Assembly: GCA_947627075.1 (NCBI GenBank)
Contig: CANQUR010000001.1
Location: forward strand, 1 to 38,495
DNA: 38,495 bases
From: an uncultured Clostridia bacterium
GTDB lineage: Bacteria; Bacillota; Clostridia; Christensenellales; Pumilibacteraceae
Direction of reading: 5' to 3'
Shown here: positions 24,063-33,400 of the stretch, piece by piece
Position numbering within the stretch: position 1 is the stretch's first letter
Layout: every line of letters starts with the position of its first letter
Made by a program: the position numbers and the translations under genes
The notes under the pieces: generated by a model
Seen by the model: only the letters and a program-made list of their open reading frames with translations
Database searches by the model: none
Told to the model about the DNA's origin: nothing

Positions 24063-24668
24063 TTACTCTTCGAGTAGTTGTTTTATTTTATTTTCATTTC
24101 TTAATGTCCTATTTCTTTCGGACCTTATAATGTTGACCGTATCGTTTATCGCATCGGAAAGGTCGTCATTAAAAACTATATAATCAAACAATTTATATTG
24201 AGAAAGCTCACATTTAGCTTCGGACAATCGTTTGATTATACTTTCTTCTTTGTCAGTACCGCGTCCACGCAATCTTCTTTCAAGTTCCTTGAATGACGGC
24301 GGCATTATGAATATTGTTACACAAGAAGGAAATTTACTTTTGATTTGAGCCGCGCCCTTTACATCGATCTCAAGTAAAACGGTTTTGCCCAATCTCATCA
24401 TGTCCATAACATGCTTTTTGGGAGTGCCGTAATAATGTCCGAAAACATTGGCATATTCCAAAAATCCATCGTTTTTTACAAGTTCATTGAATTGATCTTC
24501 CGTTTTAAAGAAATATTCCACGCCATCCTGTTCACTACCACGCGGTTCGCGTGTAGTAACAGAGATAGACCTGATATTTTCGGGCATACGTTCCATCACG
24601 GAATTATATATAGTACCCTTGCCGGCGCCCGAAGGGCCGGAAATAACGATCAATGCGCCTTCCATCAT
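24063..24668 (-). CDS. gmk: Guanylate kinase
   Basis: A 201-residue kinase converting GMP to GDP. The P-loop GPSGAGKGT is at residues 11-19, followed by SVTTREPRGSEQDGVEYFF (GMP site), LEYANVFGHYYGTPK, and LLEIDVKGAAQIK; the lid contains RLRGRGTDKEESI. Length is normal. The ATG overlaps the yicC stop as ATGA. In Bacillus the small regulator gene remA lies between yloC(yicC) and gmk; here there is no room for it. Confidence 0.96.
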   Translation of the reverse strand: MMEGALIVISGPSGAGKGTIYNSVMERMPENIRSISVTTREPRGSEQDGVEYFFKTEDQFNELVKNDGFLEYANVFGHYYGTPKKHVMDMMRLGKTVLLEIDVKGAAQIKSKFPSCVTIFIMPPSFKELERRLRGRGTDKEESIIKRLSEAKCELSQYKLFDYIVFNDDLSDAINDTVNIIRSERNRTLRNENKIKQLLEE

Positions 24669-25534
24669 TCAACATTCCTTATTTGTTCTCTTATTTTTTC
24701 GATCTCATTTTTCATAGCGACCACTCTATTGGTGATTTCAAGATCATTGGACTTACTGCCCATAGTGTTGACCTCTCGATTCATTTCCTGCGATAAGAAA
24801 TCAAGTCTTCGTCCTGTTTCGTCGGGTTGATCGAGAATATAAAAGAATTGATCGATATGAGAGAATAGCCTGCTTATCTCTTCATTTATATCCGCTTTGT
24901 CCGCAAAAAATGCGACTTCATTTATAAGTCTTGCTTCGTCAAGTTCGATTTCGCCCAAATACTCTTCGACACGCTTCTTTAATTTTTGGCGATATTCATC
25001 AACAACTTTCGGTACACGAGCTTTGACAATACACAAATGTCCTTTTATATTTTCAATAAGCTTTACAAAATCCGCATGAACGCTTTCGCCTTCTTTTATA
25101 CGCATTTTATCAAGAGCGGCGACCGCTTGTTTTGTTGCCTCCGAAAACATTTCGCAAATTAGCTTCGTATCGACTTCCGAACTGATCTTTATAACATCCG
25201 GCATTTTCATGATTTCTGAAACGGAAAAATCATTTTTGATATTGAGAAAAGTTGCTAATTCATCGGCGGCATCCTTATACTTTTTTGCAAGGTTATGATC
25301 CAATTCCAATGTTTTATCCCCGCCGATATCCTTATAATCATAATAAAAATCTATAGAGCCACGTTTAATCACTGCGCCGATTTCCTTTCGTACGATCTCA
25401 TCACCTGCGACAAGAAACTTCGGAAGTCGCGTATTAATCTCTAAAAATCTATTATTGACGGCTTTCAATTCCACTGTAAGCGTTTTATTGTCGCGTACGG
25501 AAATTCCTTTGCCGTAACCTGTCATACTTTTCAA
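24665..25534 (-). CDS. yicC: YicC/YloC-family endoribonuclease
   Basis: A 289-residue protein with the family start KSMTGYGKG, then TVELKAVNNRFLEINTRLP, and a C-terminal block ETGRRLDFLSQEMNREVNTMGSKSND that carries the conserved Glu/Arg/Asp residues. E. coli YicC is reported as an RNase linked to small-RNA turnover; the role in Clostridia is less clear. The first codon is TTG at 25532-25534 with an AGAGGG site 7-8 nt upstream, which gives the canonical M-K-S-M-T-G-Y-G; the ATG at 25525 would remove conserved residues. It is the first gene of the 12-gene operon. Confidence 0.92.
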   Translation of the reverse strand: MKSMTGYGKGISVRDNKTLTVELKAVNNRFLEINTRLPKFLVAGDEIVRKEIGAVIKRGSIDFYYDYKDIGGDKTLELDHNLAKKYKDAADELATFLNIKNDFSVSEIMKMPDVIKISSEVDTKLICEMFSEATKQAVAALDKMRIKEGESVHADFVKLIENIKGHLCIVKARVPKVVDEYRQKLKKRVEEYLGEIELDEARLINEVAFFADKADINEEISRLFSHIDQFFYILDQPDETGRRLDFLSQEMNREVNTMGSKSNDLEITNRVVAMKNEIEKIREQIRNVE

Positions 25535-25582
25535 ATCGGATCCCTCTCTTTTATAAATTTAGGACAAAATCATCCACTGAAA

Positions 25583-25611
25583 ATTATAACACAAGCGAAA
25601 AAAAATTTCAA
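25583..25611 (-). promoter_or_regulatory. Strong SigA-type promoter of the yicC-to-spoVM operon
   Basis: On the minus strand TTGAAA (25606-25611) and TATAAT (25583-25588) are 17 bp apart, with TGT directly before the -10 (extended -10). The spacer has a run of eight T. The -35 overlaps the ligA stop codon. No other clear promoter or terminator was seen between here and 15460. Confidence 0.8.
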
Positions 25612-27539
25612 CTGTTTATAAGGGAAATGAACTCATTCTCATCTATAATTTTGATCCCGAGTTTTTTAGCTTTATCGAGTTTCGATCCGGCATTTTCGCC
25701 AACAACCACCATGGTCGTGGAATTGGTGACGGATGACTGAACTTCTCCGCCGTTTTTCTCGATCATATCGGTCGCCTCGCTACGTTTATAATTTTTAAGC
25801 GTGCCTGTTAGTACGATTTTTTGTCCGAAAAATATTCCGCCTTCGGATGTCGCCCTATATTGCGGGTCGATACCTTTCTTTTTCAAATTTTCAATAATAG
25901 CAATATGACGAGTAAAATATTCTTCTATACATTTTGCCGTTATAAGTCCCAGATCGGGATTTTGAATGAGCTCGTCGACATGCGCATGAGCGAGCGCGAA
26001 TATATTCTCATACTTTTTAGACAAATCGAGAGCAAGCTTTTTACCCACGCCGGGAATTCCGAGAGCATTAATATAATGCGCAAGATCGGCATTTTTGCTC
26101 TTATCGATCTCGGTAAGTAAATTAGAGATCTTTTTATCCTTAAAGCCCTCGATACCTTCGAGATCGGACTGTTTGATAGAATAAATATCTTCAAAGGTTC
26201 GTAATTCGATTTTATCGTATAGCAATTCTAAAGTCTTTTCGCTCAAACCTTCTATGTCCATACAATCCTTTTCACAAAAATGTTCAAGCTTTCCGATAAT
26301 TTGAGGTTTGCAATCAAGTTCGTTTGGACAAAACCAATTCGCCCCATCCTCGACAAGCTCGGTGCCGCAAGAGGGACAAACCGTTGGCAATTCTATATCG
26401 CATCCGTCGCCATCCGAAACGCCCAAAACCTCGGGTATCACATCATTGCTCCTACGTATAAAGACACGGCTTCCGAGCTTAATCTTTTTACGCAAAATAT
26501 CACCGTAATTATTTAATGTGGCCCTTTTAACGATCGCACCACACAATTCCACCGGCTCAAGCACGGCGATCGGCGTTATCTTACCTGTGCGTCCCACTTG
26601 CCAGATCACGTCGAGAAGCTTGGTCGTAGTTTCTTCGGCTTCAAATTTATATGCGATTGCCCAACGTGGAAATTTATCCGTATAGCCAAGCTTTTCACGA
26701 ATGGATACATCATTCACCTTGATGACCATGCCGTCGATCGCAAAATCAAGATTATCCCTATCTATGCTTTTTATCTCATCTATGATCCTGTTTATGTCTG
26801 ACGTAACGAGGAGCTTTTCTGTCTTAAATCGATTTTCTTTAAGAATATCGATCATTTGTTTTTGGGAGGTTATTTCCTCATCGCTGAAATTTACATTGTA
26901 AAATATAATGTCGAGATTTCTTGACGCCGTAACCTTTGGATCGAGATTGCGTATCGCGCCCGCCACACCGTTTCGAGCGTTCTTGAGCGGCTCCTTTGCG
27001 GTTTTATTATAAGCGTTCAATGCACTTATTCTCATTATCCCCTCGCCTTGCACTTCCATGAGACCTTTATGCGGAATGGATAACGGCACGGATCGTATGG
27101 TCTTAACCTGTTCGGTGACGTCCTCTCCGACTATGCCATTTCCGCGAGTAGCCGCAACGGACAAATTGCCATTCTCATATGTCAAGCATAACGTCAAACC
27201 GTCGAGCTTATATTCAAGGGTATATTCTATCTTGCCGCCAAATGACTTGACGAGTTTTTCGTCCCAAGCCAAAAGCTCATCAAAAGTTTTACACTTATCC
27301 AAGCTGTAAAGTCTGTTTATATGCTTATGTTGAACGAATTCCTTTATCGGATCACCTCCGACCTTGAGCGATGGCGAGTCCGGATAGACAAATGCCGTAG
27401 CTTTTTCGAGTGAAAGAAGCTCATCGTACAAGGCGTCATATTCTTTATCGGAAACAGTCGGCTCGTCCAAGACATAATACTCATACGCATATTTATTTAA
27501 GATGTCTACAAGCTGTCTCATCCTTTCAAAATTGTCCAT
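25608..27539 (-). CDS. ligA: NAD-dependent DNA ligase LigA
   Basis: A 643-residue ligase sealing nicks in replication and repair. Domains in order: Ia NAD-binding (YYVLDEPTVSDKEYDALYDEL), adenylation with the KLDG motif (Lys111 is the AMP-accepting residue), OB fold, a four-Cys zinc finger (CPSCG...FCPNELDC), helix-hairpin-helix repeats (LEGIEGFKDKKI, ALGIPGVGKKLA) and a C-terminal BRCT domain (about residues 570-643). The KLDG variant of the usual KIDG/KLDG is normal. A GGGAGG site lies 6 nt before the ATG, and the pcrA TAA directly abuts the ATG. Confidence 0.97.
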   Translation of the reverse strand: MDNFERMRQLVDILNKYAYEYYVLDEPTVSDKEYDALYDELLSLEKATAFVYPDSPSLKVGGDPIKEFVQHKHINRLYSLDKCKTFDELLAWDEKLVKSFGGKIEYTLEYKLDGLTLCLTYENGNLSVAATRGNGIVGEDVTEQVKTIRSVPLSIPHKGLMEVQGEGIMRISALNAYNKTAKEPLKNARNGVAGAIRNLDPKVTASRNLDIIFYNVNFSDEEITSQKQMIDILKENRFKTEKLLVTSDINRIIDEIKSIDRDNLDFAIDGMVIKVNDVSIREKLGYTDKFPRWAIAYKFEAEETTTKLLDVIWQVGRTGKITPIAVLEPVELCGAIVKRATLNNYGDILRKKIKLGSRVFIRRSNDVIPEVLGVSDGDGCDIELPTVCPSCGTELVEDGANWFCPNELDCKPQIIGKLEHFCEKDCMDIEGLSEKTLELLYDKIELRTFEDIYSIKQSDLEGIEGFKDKKISNLLTEIDKSKNADLAHYINALGIPGVGKKLALDLSKKYENIFALAHAHVDELIQNPDLGLITAKCIEEYFTRHIAIIENLKKKGIDPQYRATSEGGIFFGQKIVLTGTLKNYKRSEATDMIEKNGGEVQSSVTNSTTMVVVGENAGSKLDKAKKLGIKIIDENEFISLINS

Positions 27540-29735
27540 TTAATCCTCCCGACTTATAGGCGCATATGCGACTGCAATATTCATTTTACCGCATTTCTCG
27601 AAATCTATAACGGCGCTCAAGGAGATCCCGCTTCCGTCCAAAGAAATGATCTTTCCGAGTCCGAATTTTTTATGTCTAACCGTCTGCCCAACTTCAAAGC
27701 CGTTGGTATCGGTGTTGCGCTTTACCGCATGATTATCGACACGCGAATATTCTGTCTTATGACGCGGACATTCATCGTTGCTCGAGTCGTTGTCGTATAC
27801 AGCGTCGTCGTATTTGCGATATGTGCCTCGATCGCTCTTTTCAAATTTGGTTTCCAAGCCCACCTCTTTCAAAAAACGGCTAGGCATGCTGTCCTTTATT
27901 GCTCCATATAAATATCGCGAACGTGTACGAGTGATATAAAGTCTCTCCTTGGCTCGAGTGATAGCGACATAAAACAATCGACGTTCCTCTTCCATTTCCG
28001 CCTTTGACACAGCTCTGCTCAATGGAAAAATGCCGTCTTCCATCCCAACTATAAACACGACCTTGAATTCAAGTCCCTTTGCGCTATGTACGGTCGCAAG
28101 CTCTACACAATCGGCAGTGGGTTCATCATCGAGATCGGTCCATAAAGTTACCGTTTGCATATAGTCGTCGAGAGTGGCTTCGGGATTTGCCGTCGAATAT
28201 TCGTTTATAGAATTCATAAGCTCGTTGATATTTGCTTTTCGATTGTCGTTTTCTTCGTTTGCTTCACTATACAAAGTTTTCAGATCGAGCATTAAAATAA
28301 GATAGTGCAACAGCTCACCGAGCTTGAGTTTGTCCTTTTGCTCATCCAAACAACGAAGGATAGTTGAAAACGGCGCGACTTTTTTCTTCAACGAACTTGG
28401 AACCGCCTCATTTTCTATATTAGCTATTACCTCATAAAGAGATCTATCGGAATCGGCGGCGAGCTTATTTAGGTTGGCGATCGAACTTGCTCCGATCCCG
28501 CGTTTAGGAAAATTGATCACCCGAACTATAGCCTCGTTGTCGAAATGATTTGAAGCGATCCGAAAATATGCAAGCAGATCCTTGATTTCCTTTCGGTCAT
28601 AAAACTTGAAGCCGCCATAAACCTTATGTGGAATCCCATATTGCAAAAGCCTTTGTTCGAATGGTCTTGTAAGGGCGTTGATACGCATTAAAACGGCAAA
28701 ATCAGAAAGCTTGTAACCACGTTGCGATAACGCATAGATCGTCTGTATGACGAAATCTGCCTCGTCACCGTCGCTATTCGCCACATAATGCTCCACATTG
28801 ACACCTACATCATTTTGAGTCCAAAGTTTTTTTTCGATACGTGAAGTATTATTGGCAATAAGCTTATTAGCGAGCTCGAGGATCTTTTGCGTAGAGCGAT
28901 AATTTTGTTCGAGCTTATAGACCTTACAATTAAAGTCTCTTATAAAGCTTTGTATGTTGTCGATATTTGCGCCACGCCAACCGTAAATGCATTGATCTTC
29001 ATCGCCTACCGCGCAAACATTTCGATGCTTTGCGGCAAGCAACTTTATAAGCTCATATTGAATAGTATTCGTATCTTGAAATTCATCGATATGGATATAT
29101 TGAAATTTGTCTCGATAATAATCGGCAGCCTCGTCGCAATCAACAAGCAGTTGTTTTGTCTTGACAAGGAGATCGTCAAAATCCATCGCATTGTTACGCT
29201 TTAGCGTCATGTCGTATTCCGTAAAAATCTCACATATCTTTTCTATATCGTCGACATATGAAAAGTCCTTCAAATACTCCTCGGGAGAAATTCCGAGGCT
29301 CTTGGCATTTGAGATGTGATAAGCTGCTTTTTTCTTTATATCGTCATCATCGCATAGCGAAGACACGATCGAGGAAATAAGTTTATCCTTTTCGGCTTCG
29401 GCATATATGGAGAAAGATCGAGTGTATCCCAAAAACTCCGCATATCTACGCAAAATCCTTGCACACATAGAGTGAAACGTGGATACCCAAACATACCTTC
29501 CGTCGGGCGTCATATCGAATAATCTTTCTGCCATTTCATTGGCAGCCTTATTTGTAAAGGTTATTGCGAGTATATTATACGGAGAGACGCCCTTTTCGGT
29601 AATAAGATATGCAATCCTATGAGTAAGCAAACGAGTTTTTCCGCTGCCTGCCCCCGCCGTAACCAAAATTGCGCCCTCGGTATCCATGACAGGTCCAAGC
29701 TGTTCCTTGTTGAGTGTATTCAAATCATAATCCAT
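27540..29735 (-). CDS. pcrA: ATP-dependent DNA helicase PcrA/UvrD
   Basis: A 731-residue superfamily 1A helicase. Motifs: Q motif LNKEQLGPV, Walker A TAGAGSGKT (Lys33), YIHIDEFQDTN (motif II), AVGDEDQCIYGWRGA (motif III), LEQNYRST (motif IV), VELATVHSAKGLEFKVVF (motif V) and EEERRLFYVAITRAKERLY (motif VI). The C-terminus, GFEVGQTVRHKKFGLGKI, is the Tudor-like RNA-polymerase-contact domain typical of PcrA. It acts in repair and in clearing replication-transcription conflicts. It is followed without a gap by ligA, the pcrA-ligA pair common in Firmicutes. Confidence 0.97.
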   Translation of the reverse strand: MDYDLNTLNKEQLGPVMDTEGAILVTAGAGSGKTRLLTHRIAYLITEKGVSPYNILAITFTNKAANEMAERLFDMTPDGRYVWVSTFHSMCARILRRYAEFLGYTRSFSIYAEAEKDKLISSIVSSLCDDDDIKKKAAYHISNAKSLGISPEEYLKDFSYVDDIEKICEIFTEYDMTLKRNNAMDFDDLLVKTKQLLVDCDEAADYYRDKFQYIHIDEFQDTNTIQYELIKLLAAKHRNVCAVGDEDQCIYGWRGANIDNIQSFIRDFNCKVYKLEQNYRSTQKILELANKLIANNTSRIEKKLWTQNDVGVNVEHYVANSDGDEADFVIQTIYALSQRGYKLSDFAVLMRINALTRPFEQRLLQYGIPHKVYGGFKFYDRKEIKDLLAYFRIASNHFDNEAIVRVINFPKRGIGASSIANLNKLAADSDRSLYEVIANIENEAVPSSLKKKVAPFSTILRCLDEQKDKLKLGELLHYLILMLDLKTLYSEANEENDNRKANINELMNSINEYSTANPEATLDDYMQTVTLWTDLDDEPTADCVELATVHSAKGLEFKVVFIVGMEDGIFPLSRAVSKAEMEEERRLFYVAITRAKERLYITRTRSRYLYGAIKDSMPSRFLKEVGLETKFEKSDRGTYRKYDDAVYDNDSSNDECPRHKTEYSRVDNHAVKRNTDTNGFEVGQTVRHKKFGLGKIISLDGSGISLSAVIDFEKCGKMNIAVAYAPISRED

Positions 29736-29768
29736 ATATATTGCTTTCCGTCCGATGTTCTTGAATAA

Positions 29769-29797
29769 ATTATACTCGAAAAACGACGTTAAGTCAA
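29769..29797 (-). promoter_or_regulatory. Consensus SigA promoter of pcrA-ligA
   Basis: On the minus strand TTGACT (29792-29797) and TATAAT (29769-29774) are 17 bp apart, giving a leader of about 25-30 nt before the pcrA ATG. It lies in the 79-bp gap after the 136-residue gene; no terminator was seen in that gap, so read-through from upstream is also possible. Confidence 0.82.
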
Positions 29798-29814
29798 GGA
29801 AAGGAGCGGCATAA

Positions 29815-30225
29815 TCAAGATGACTTACTTATTCGCTCGCGATAATATCTTTCCTTTAATTCGCGAAATTTTGCGGAAAGTTCAAGGATATAGCGTTGTT
29901 TTGTTTCGCTATCCATATTTTCATATTCGTCGTTATCTATTAGCCGAGCGATCGGATTCATAACGATCTCATCGGACTCCAAAATGCAACAGACCTTTTC
30001 ATAAAGTTTTTCATCTTGAGCCGCCTTACAAACCGTAACATTGAAATCCCTATTGTATTTATCGCGTTGATAGTCGCTGACAAGCTTTTTGCCTTCGAAA
30101 GTCGAGCCTACTTCTCCTATCATTTTGTCTCGGTCCTTCATCATTTGCTCCCAATAGCCCATCTTCATACGTTGCTTGGCGAGCAATGCGCGTTTTTTTA
30201 ATTCGTTCATAGCTTTTTTTGCCAT
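29815..30225 (-). CDS. Hypothetical small charged protein
   Basis: Not recognised. A 136-residue, highly charged, mostly helical protein with no signal peptide or membrane segment. The N-terminus is strongly basic (AKKAMNELKKRALLAKQRMKMGYWEQM), suggesting nucleic-acid or ribosome contact; the middle has two adjacent Cys (VCCILESDEIV) and the C-terminus alternates Glu/Lys/Arg (ELSAKFRELKERYYRERISKSS), which could form a coiled coil. A GGAGG site lies 7 nt before the ATG and an extended -10 box lies just upstream, so it is very probably a real, independently transcribed gene. It lies directly before the pcrA promoter; no function is proposed. Confidence 0.78.
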   Translation of the reverse strand: MAKKAMNELKKRALLAKQRMKMGYWEQMMKDRDKMIGEVGSTFEGKKLVSDYQRDKYNRDFNVTVCKAAQDEKLYEKVCCILESDEIVMNPIARLIDNDEYENMDSETKQRYILELSAKFRELKERYYRERISKSS

Positions 30226-30245
30226 AATATTGCCTCCATGTTGAA

Positions 30246-30251
30246 ATTATA
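30246..30251 (-). promoter_or_regulatory. Extended -10 promoter element of the 136-residue gene
   Basis: TATAAT on the minus strand preceded by TGTGT (TGn extended -10). No good -35 hexamer is present at 16-18 bp (TCTCTT is the best). The predicted leader is about 15 nt, just enough for the GGAGG site. Confidence 0.55.
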
Positions 30252-30354
30252 ACACATAGATCGTTCATAAGAGACGCTTATCAAAAAATCGATGAAATAA
30301 GTCAAAAAAAGAATTAATCTTGCAAAAAAAGCATGAATAAATTTCGACAAGCGC

Positions 30355-30390
30355 AAAACAAACTCCCTAATTAATTAGGGAGTTTGTTTT
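30355..30390. terminator. Perfect 36-bp palindrome, probable terminator of the lipoprotein operon
   Basis: The 18 bases at 30355-30372 are exactly repeated in inverse at 30373-30390, centred on AATT. On the minus strand it begins 26 bp after the stop of the large lipoprotein gene and ends in TTTTG, so it can act as an intrinsic terminator there. It is symmetrical and would also end transcription from the other side. The rest of the 190-bp gap between genes holds only AT-rich sequence and the -10 element at 30246. Confidence 0.72.
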
Positions 30391-30416
30391 ATAAGCTTCT
30401 AAATATGATCGGATAA

Positions 30417-33400
30417 TTATCGATCTATAGGATCAGCCTTAAAGATATTTTGACTTTCCGTAGTGAATTTCTCATCAAAGAGACGCAATGCTTCGCCGCT
30501 TAAAGCGCTATGCGCATTGTTAAACTCGGTTCTTGCCTCAGTATAATCTGTTCGCGCCGTCTCTACAGCTTGATAATATGAAGCTCTATCTTCACCGAGA
30601 TTTTCGATCATTTCTGCGGTATAATCAAGCAAATTCTGATAATACAGATAGCCTTCTATAAGCGCAACATAAGCACCCACAGCATTAGTCAACGCCGTCC
30701 TTGTCGTAGCATCAAAATTATATTGCTCACTGCTGAACAATCTCGCATAATAAGACATTGAGCTTAAAGCGAACAAATCCAAGCTTGTAGTAAGTTCCGA
30801 CGTTGTATACCAAAGAGCCATTTTTTGATCCATGGTGTAATCCGAATTCGAAACGTTAAAGAACTTTCCAAAGACTGCTATTGCCTCATCCAACTTATCG
30901 AAGTCAAAGTCGGGAGTTTCGTCTGCGCCCATAGTAAACATGTACTGCGCGGGTATTACATAATCCGCGATCTCCGCATACATATCCTTCATGCCTTCAT
31001 TGAGTTCGTTATTCAACAAATCTTCGATAGAAACAGTCACGCCACCGAAATCAAATCTATCTTCTGCCGCATAAAGTATGAAATTGCTCATAGTCGAATA
31101 CATAGTAAATGCCATCGGTTGCATTATAACATATGGCTCTCCATTTTGTTGCATAACAGAAAATACATCATATTCACCGTAATTCAAAACCTTATTGATC
31201 TTATCATATAAGGTGGGATTTGAACTCTTCAATGCTTCATATTCGGGAATAAATGTCTCATATACATCTTCGAATTTAACAGCTGTCAATATATAAGGTA
31301 AAGTTACATAATACTGCAATTGCGAGCACATATAATTATAATAGAAGTCCCTTGTTGCCTCAAACAATGCTTCAACTTTTCCTTCCCACTCATCATTATC
31401 GATAGAAGAAATGTCTATCGTCTCTAATTCTTCAGAATCATCAAATAAACCTATAATCTCATGAAGCTTATCGTATGCAAATTTAATTGACTTTTGCTGT
31501 TCGGATCCAAGTGTTCTATACGCATTCTCTGCATCTTTATAAGTGTCAAATAAAGAATTCCAATTGCCATTTTCATCTTTCACATAATGACGAAGGAAAG
31601 TTTCATAAGCGTAAAAATAAAGATTTAAAGCGTTGTATGCGTCCGAACTTGTTTCGGAATCTTCATCGGTATTTAAGATATTGTCATAATATGAAGTAAT
31701 AAATGTAGTGAAATACGTATATGGTGCAATATTGGTATTGATAGAACTCAAATCAAGCATACGAATATCGTAAAACGAGATAGCATTCATAAAGAAGAAA
31801 GCGTCGGCAGGAGAAAGAGCGAAGAAATCGTCTATCAATTTTTTGACATCCGTATTGAACTTTTCGGTATATTTCGTGGTTCTGGTTTCTTCATCGTATT
31901 CCAAATAATCGCCACTTTGGAAATTACCGTATACATCAATATAATAGTCAAGATAAGTTTTGATCGAAGGTATCACGCTCGCTATGTTAGAGAATTGCGA
32001 ATAGTAATCGTTGATAACGTTCAGTGCAACAGCAACATCTACCGGTCCGCCGTACATTTCACTTACAATGGGATACATAAGACCCACGTTCTCATAAATA
32101 TTTTTATAGAGTTCGTTTTCCTCATGACCGAGCTTACTGTGCAATTCAACCACTTGATCATAGTAATAGTAAGCTTCGGTAGCGTCTACAACATAATCGC
32201 TCGTCATCATCAAATTGATTATATTAAGAAGATAATTGGCGGTGCTGTAGAAGTTTTCGAAATCATCCGAGGGCAAAATCGCATAATAAGCAAGATATAC
32301 AAGCGAGTTCCAACCTATGGTCTGTTGATCTTTAGTCGCGCTCGTATCATTTGCCATATCCCAATAATATTGATAAAGAATATCGAAGAATTCCTTATTC
32401 CATTCCTTGAGCAAATAGTAGTTAGCTCTGTCATATGCGGGATCCGCACTGCCGGCGTCTTGAGTAGGAACTATTGCACTATATACCTTTCTGATCGCAA
32501 TTTCGATCGTACTTTTCCTTTCGGGATCGACGCTACTTAAATTTTCGACTTCCGAAAGTTTTACTTCGTCATTAGCAATGATATCATAAAGGTCAAGAAC
32601 CTTTTTGAGGTCGCTGAATATGGAATTGAGCTCACTTCGAGAAACCGTCAACACGAAATACGTTTCGATGGAGACAGGTCCGTCTTCATAAGTTGTCATT
32701 ATCACATTTGCAAGCTCTGTATCGCCAAGTATCAAGTAAAGATTATCTATTGCTTCATCCACTTTGGCAAGCTTTTCGGTGTGCTTTCCATCAGATCCGA
32801 TCAAGGAATCATACATTGCTTTTGTATTTTCATATGTACTTTTTACATCATTGTCCTCATCGGTAAAGGTAGTATGAAGTCTGAAGATCTTTTGACTGTT
32901 TACATAATCATAATACAATTCGAAAATCTGACCATCTGCGTTTACCTCATTGATTACATTGATAAAATCATCGTACCAATAATATGCGGCAAGCCTTACA
33001 AGGTCATCTCTCAAATTGGTATCTACGACCGACTTATCAGCAAGGTCTTTGAAGTACATTTGAGCAACATATTTTACTTGATCCCCATTTTTTTGGAAAT
33101 CGTTATACATAATAACGTCGCCTTCCACGTCGGGATCTCCGGTATCCTCTAATTGACTAAAGTCGATACCCGAATATTTACCGGCATAGAACATGATAAA
33201 GGATGCACGACTCAAATTTATAGTGATATTCGCATTAAGCTGTTTGCCTGCATAAGTAAACGAAATATCTTTCTTTACGGAGACATTGGAATTGTATGTT
33301 ACTTCCTCTGTTCCCGGAGCAGCCGATATGCCGGCTTTTTCCAAAAGCTCATCGAGCGTGCTATCGAAAGTCGCTTGATCATTGCTGTTGCCCGCTGCCA

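Noticed and set aside
31917..32540. A 207-codon open frame on the plus strand
   Set aside because: It lies wholly inside the large lipoprotein gene on the other strand, shows no ribosome-binding site or family motif, and has the composition expected of an antisense shadow.
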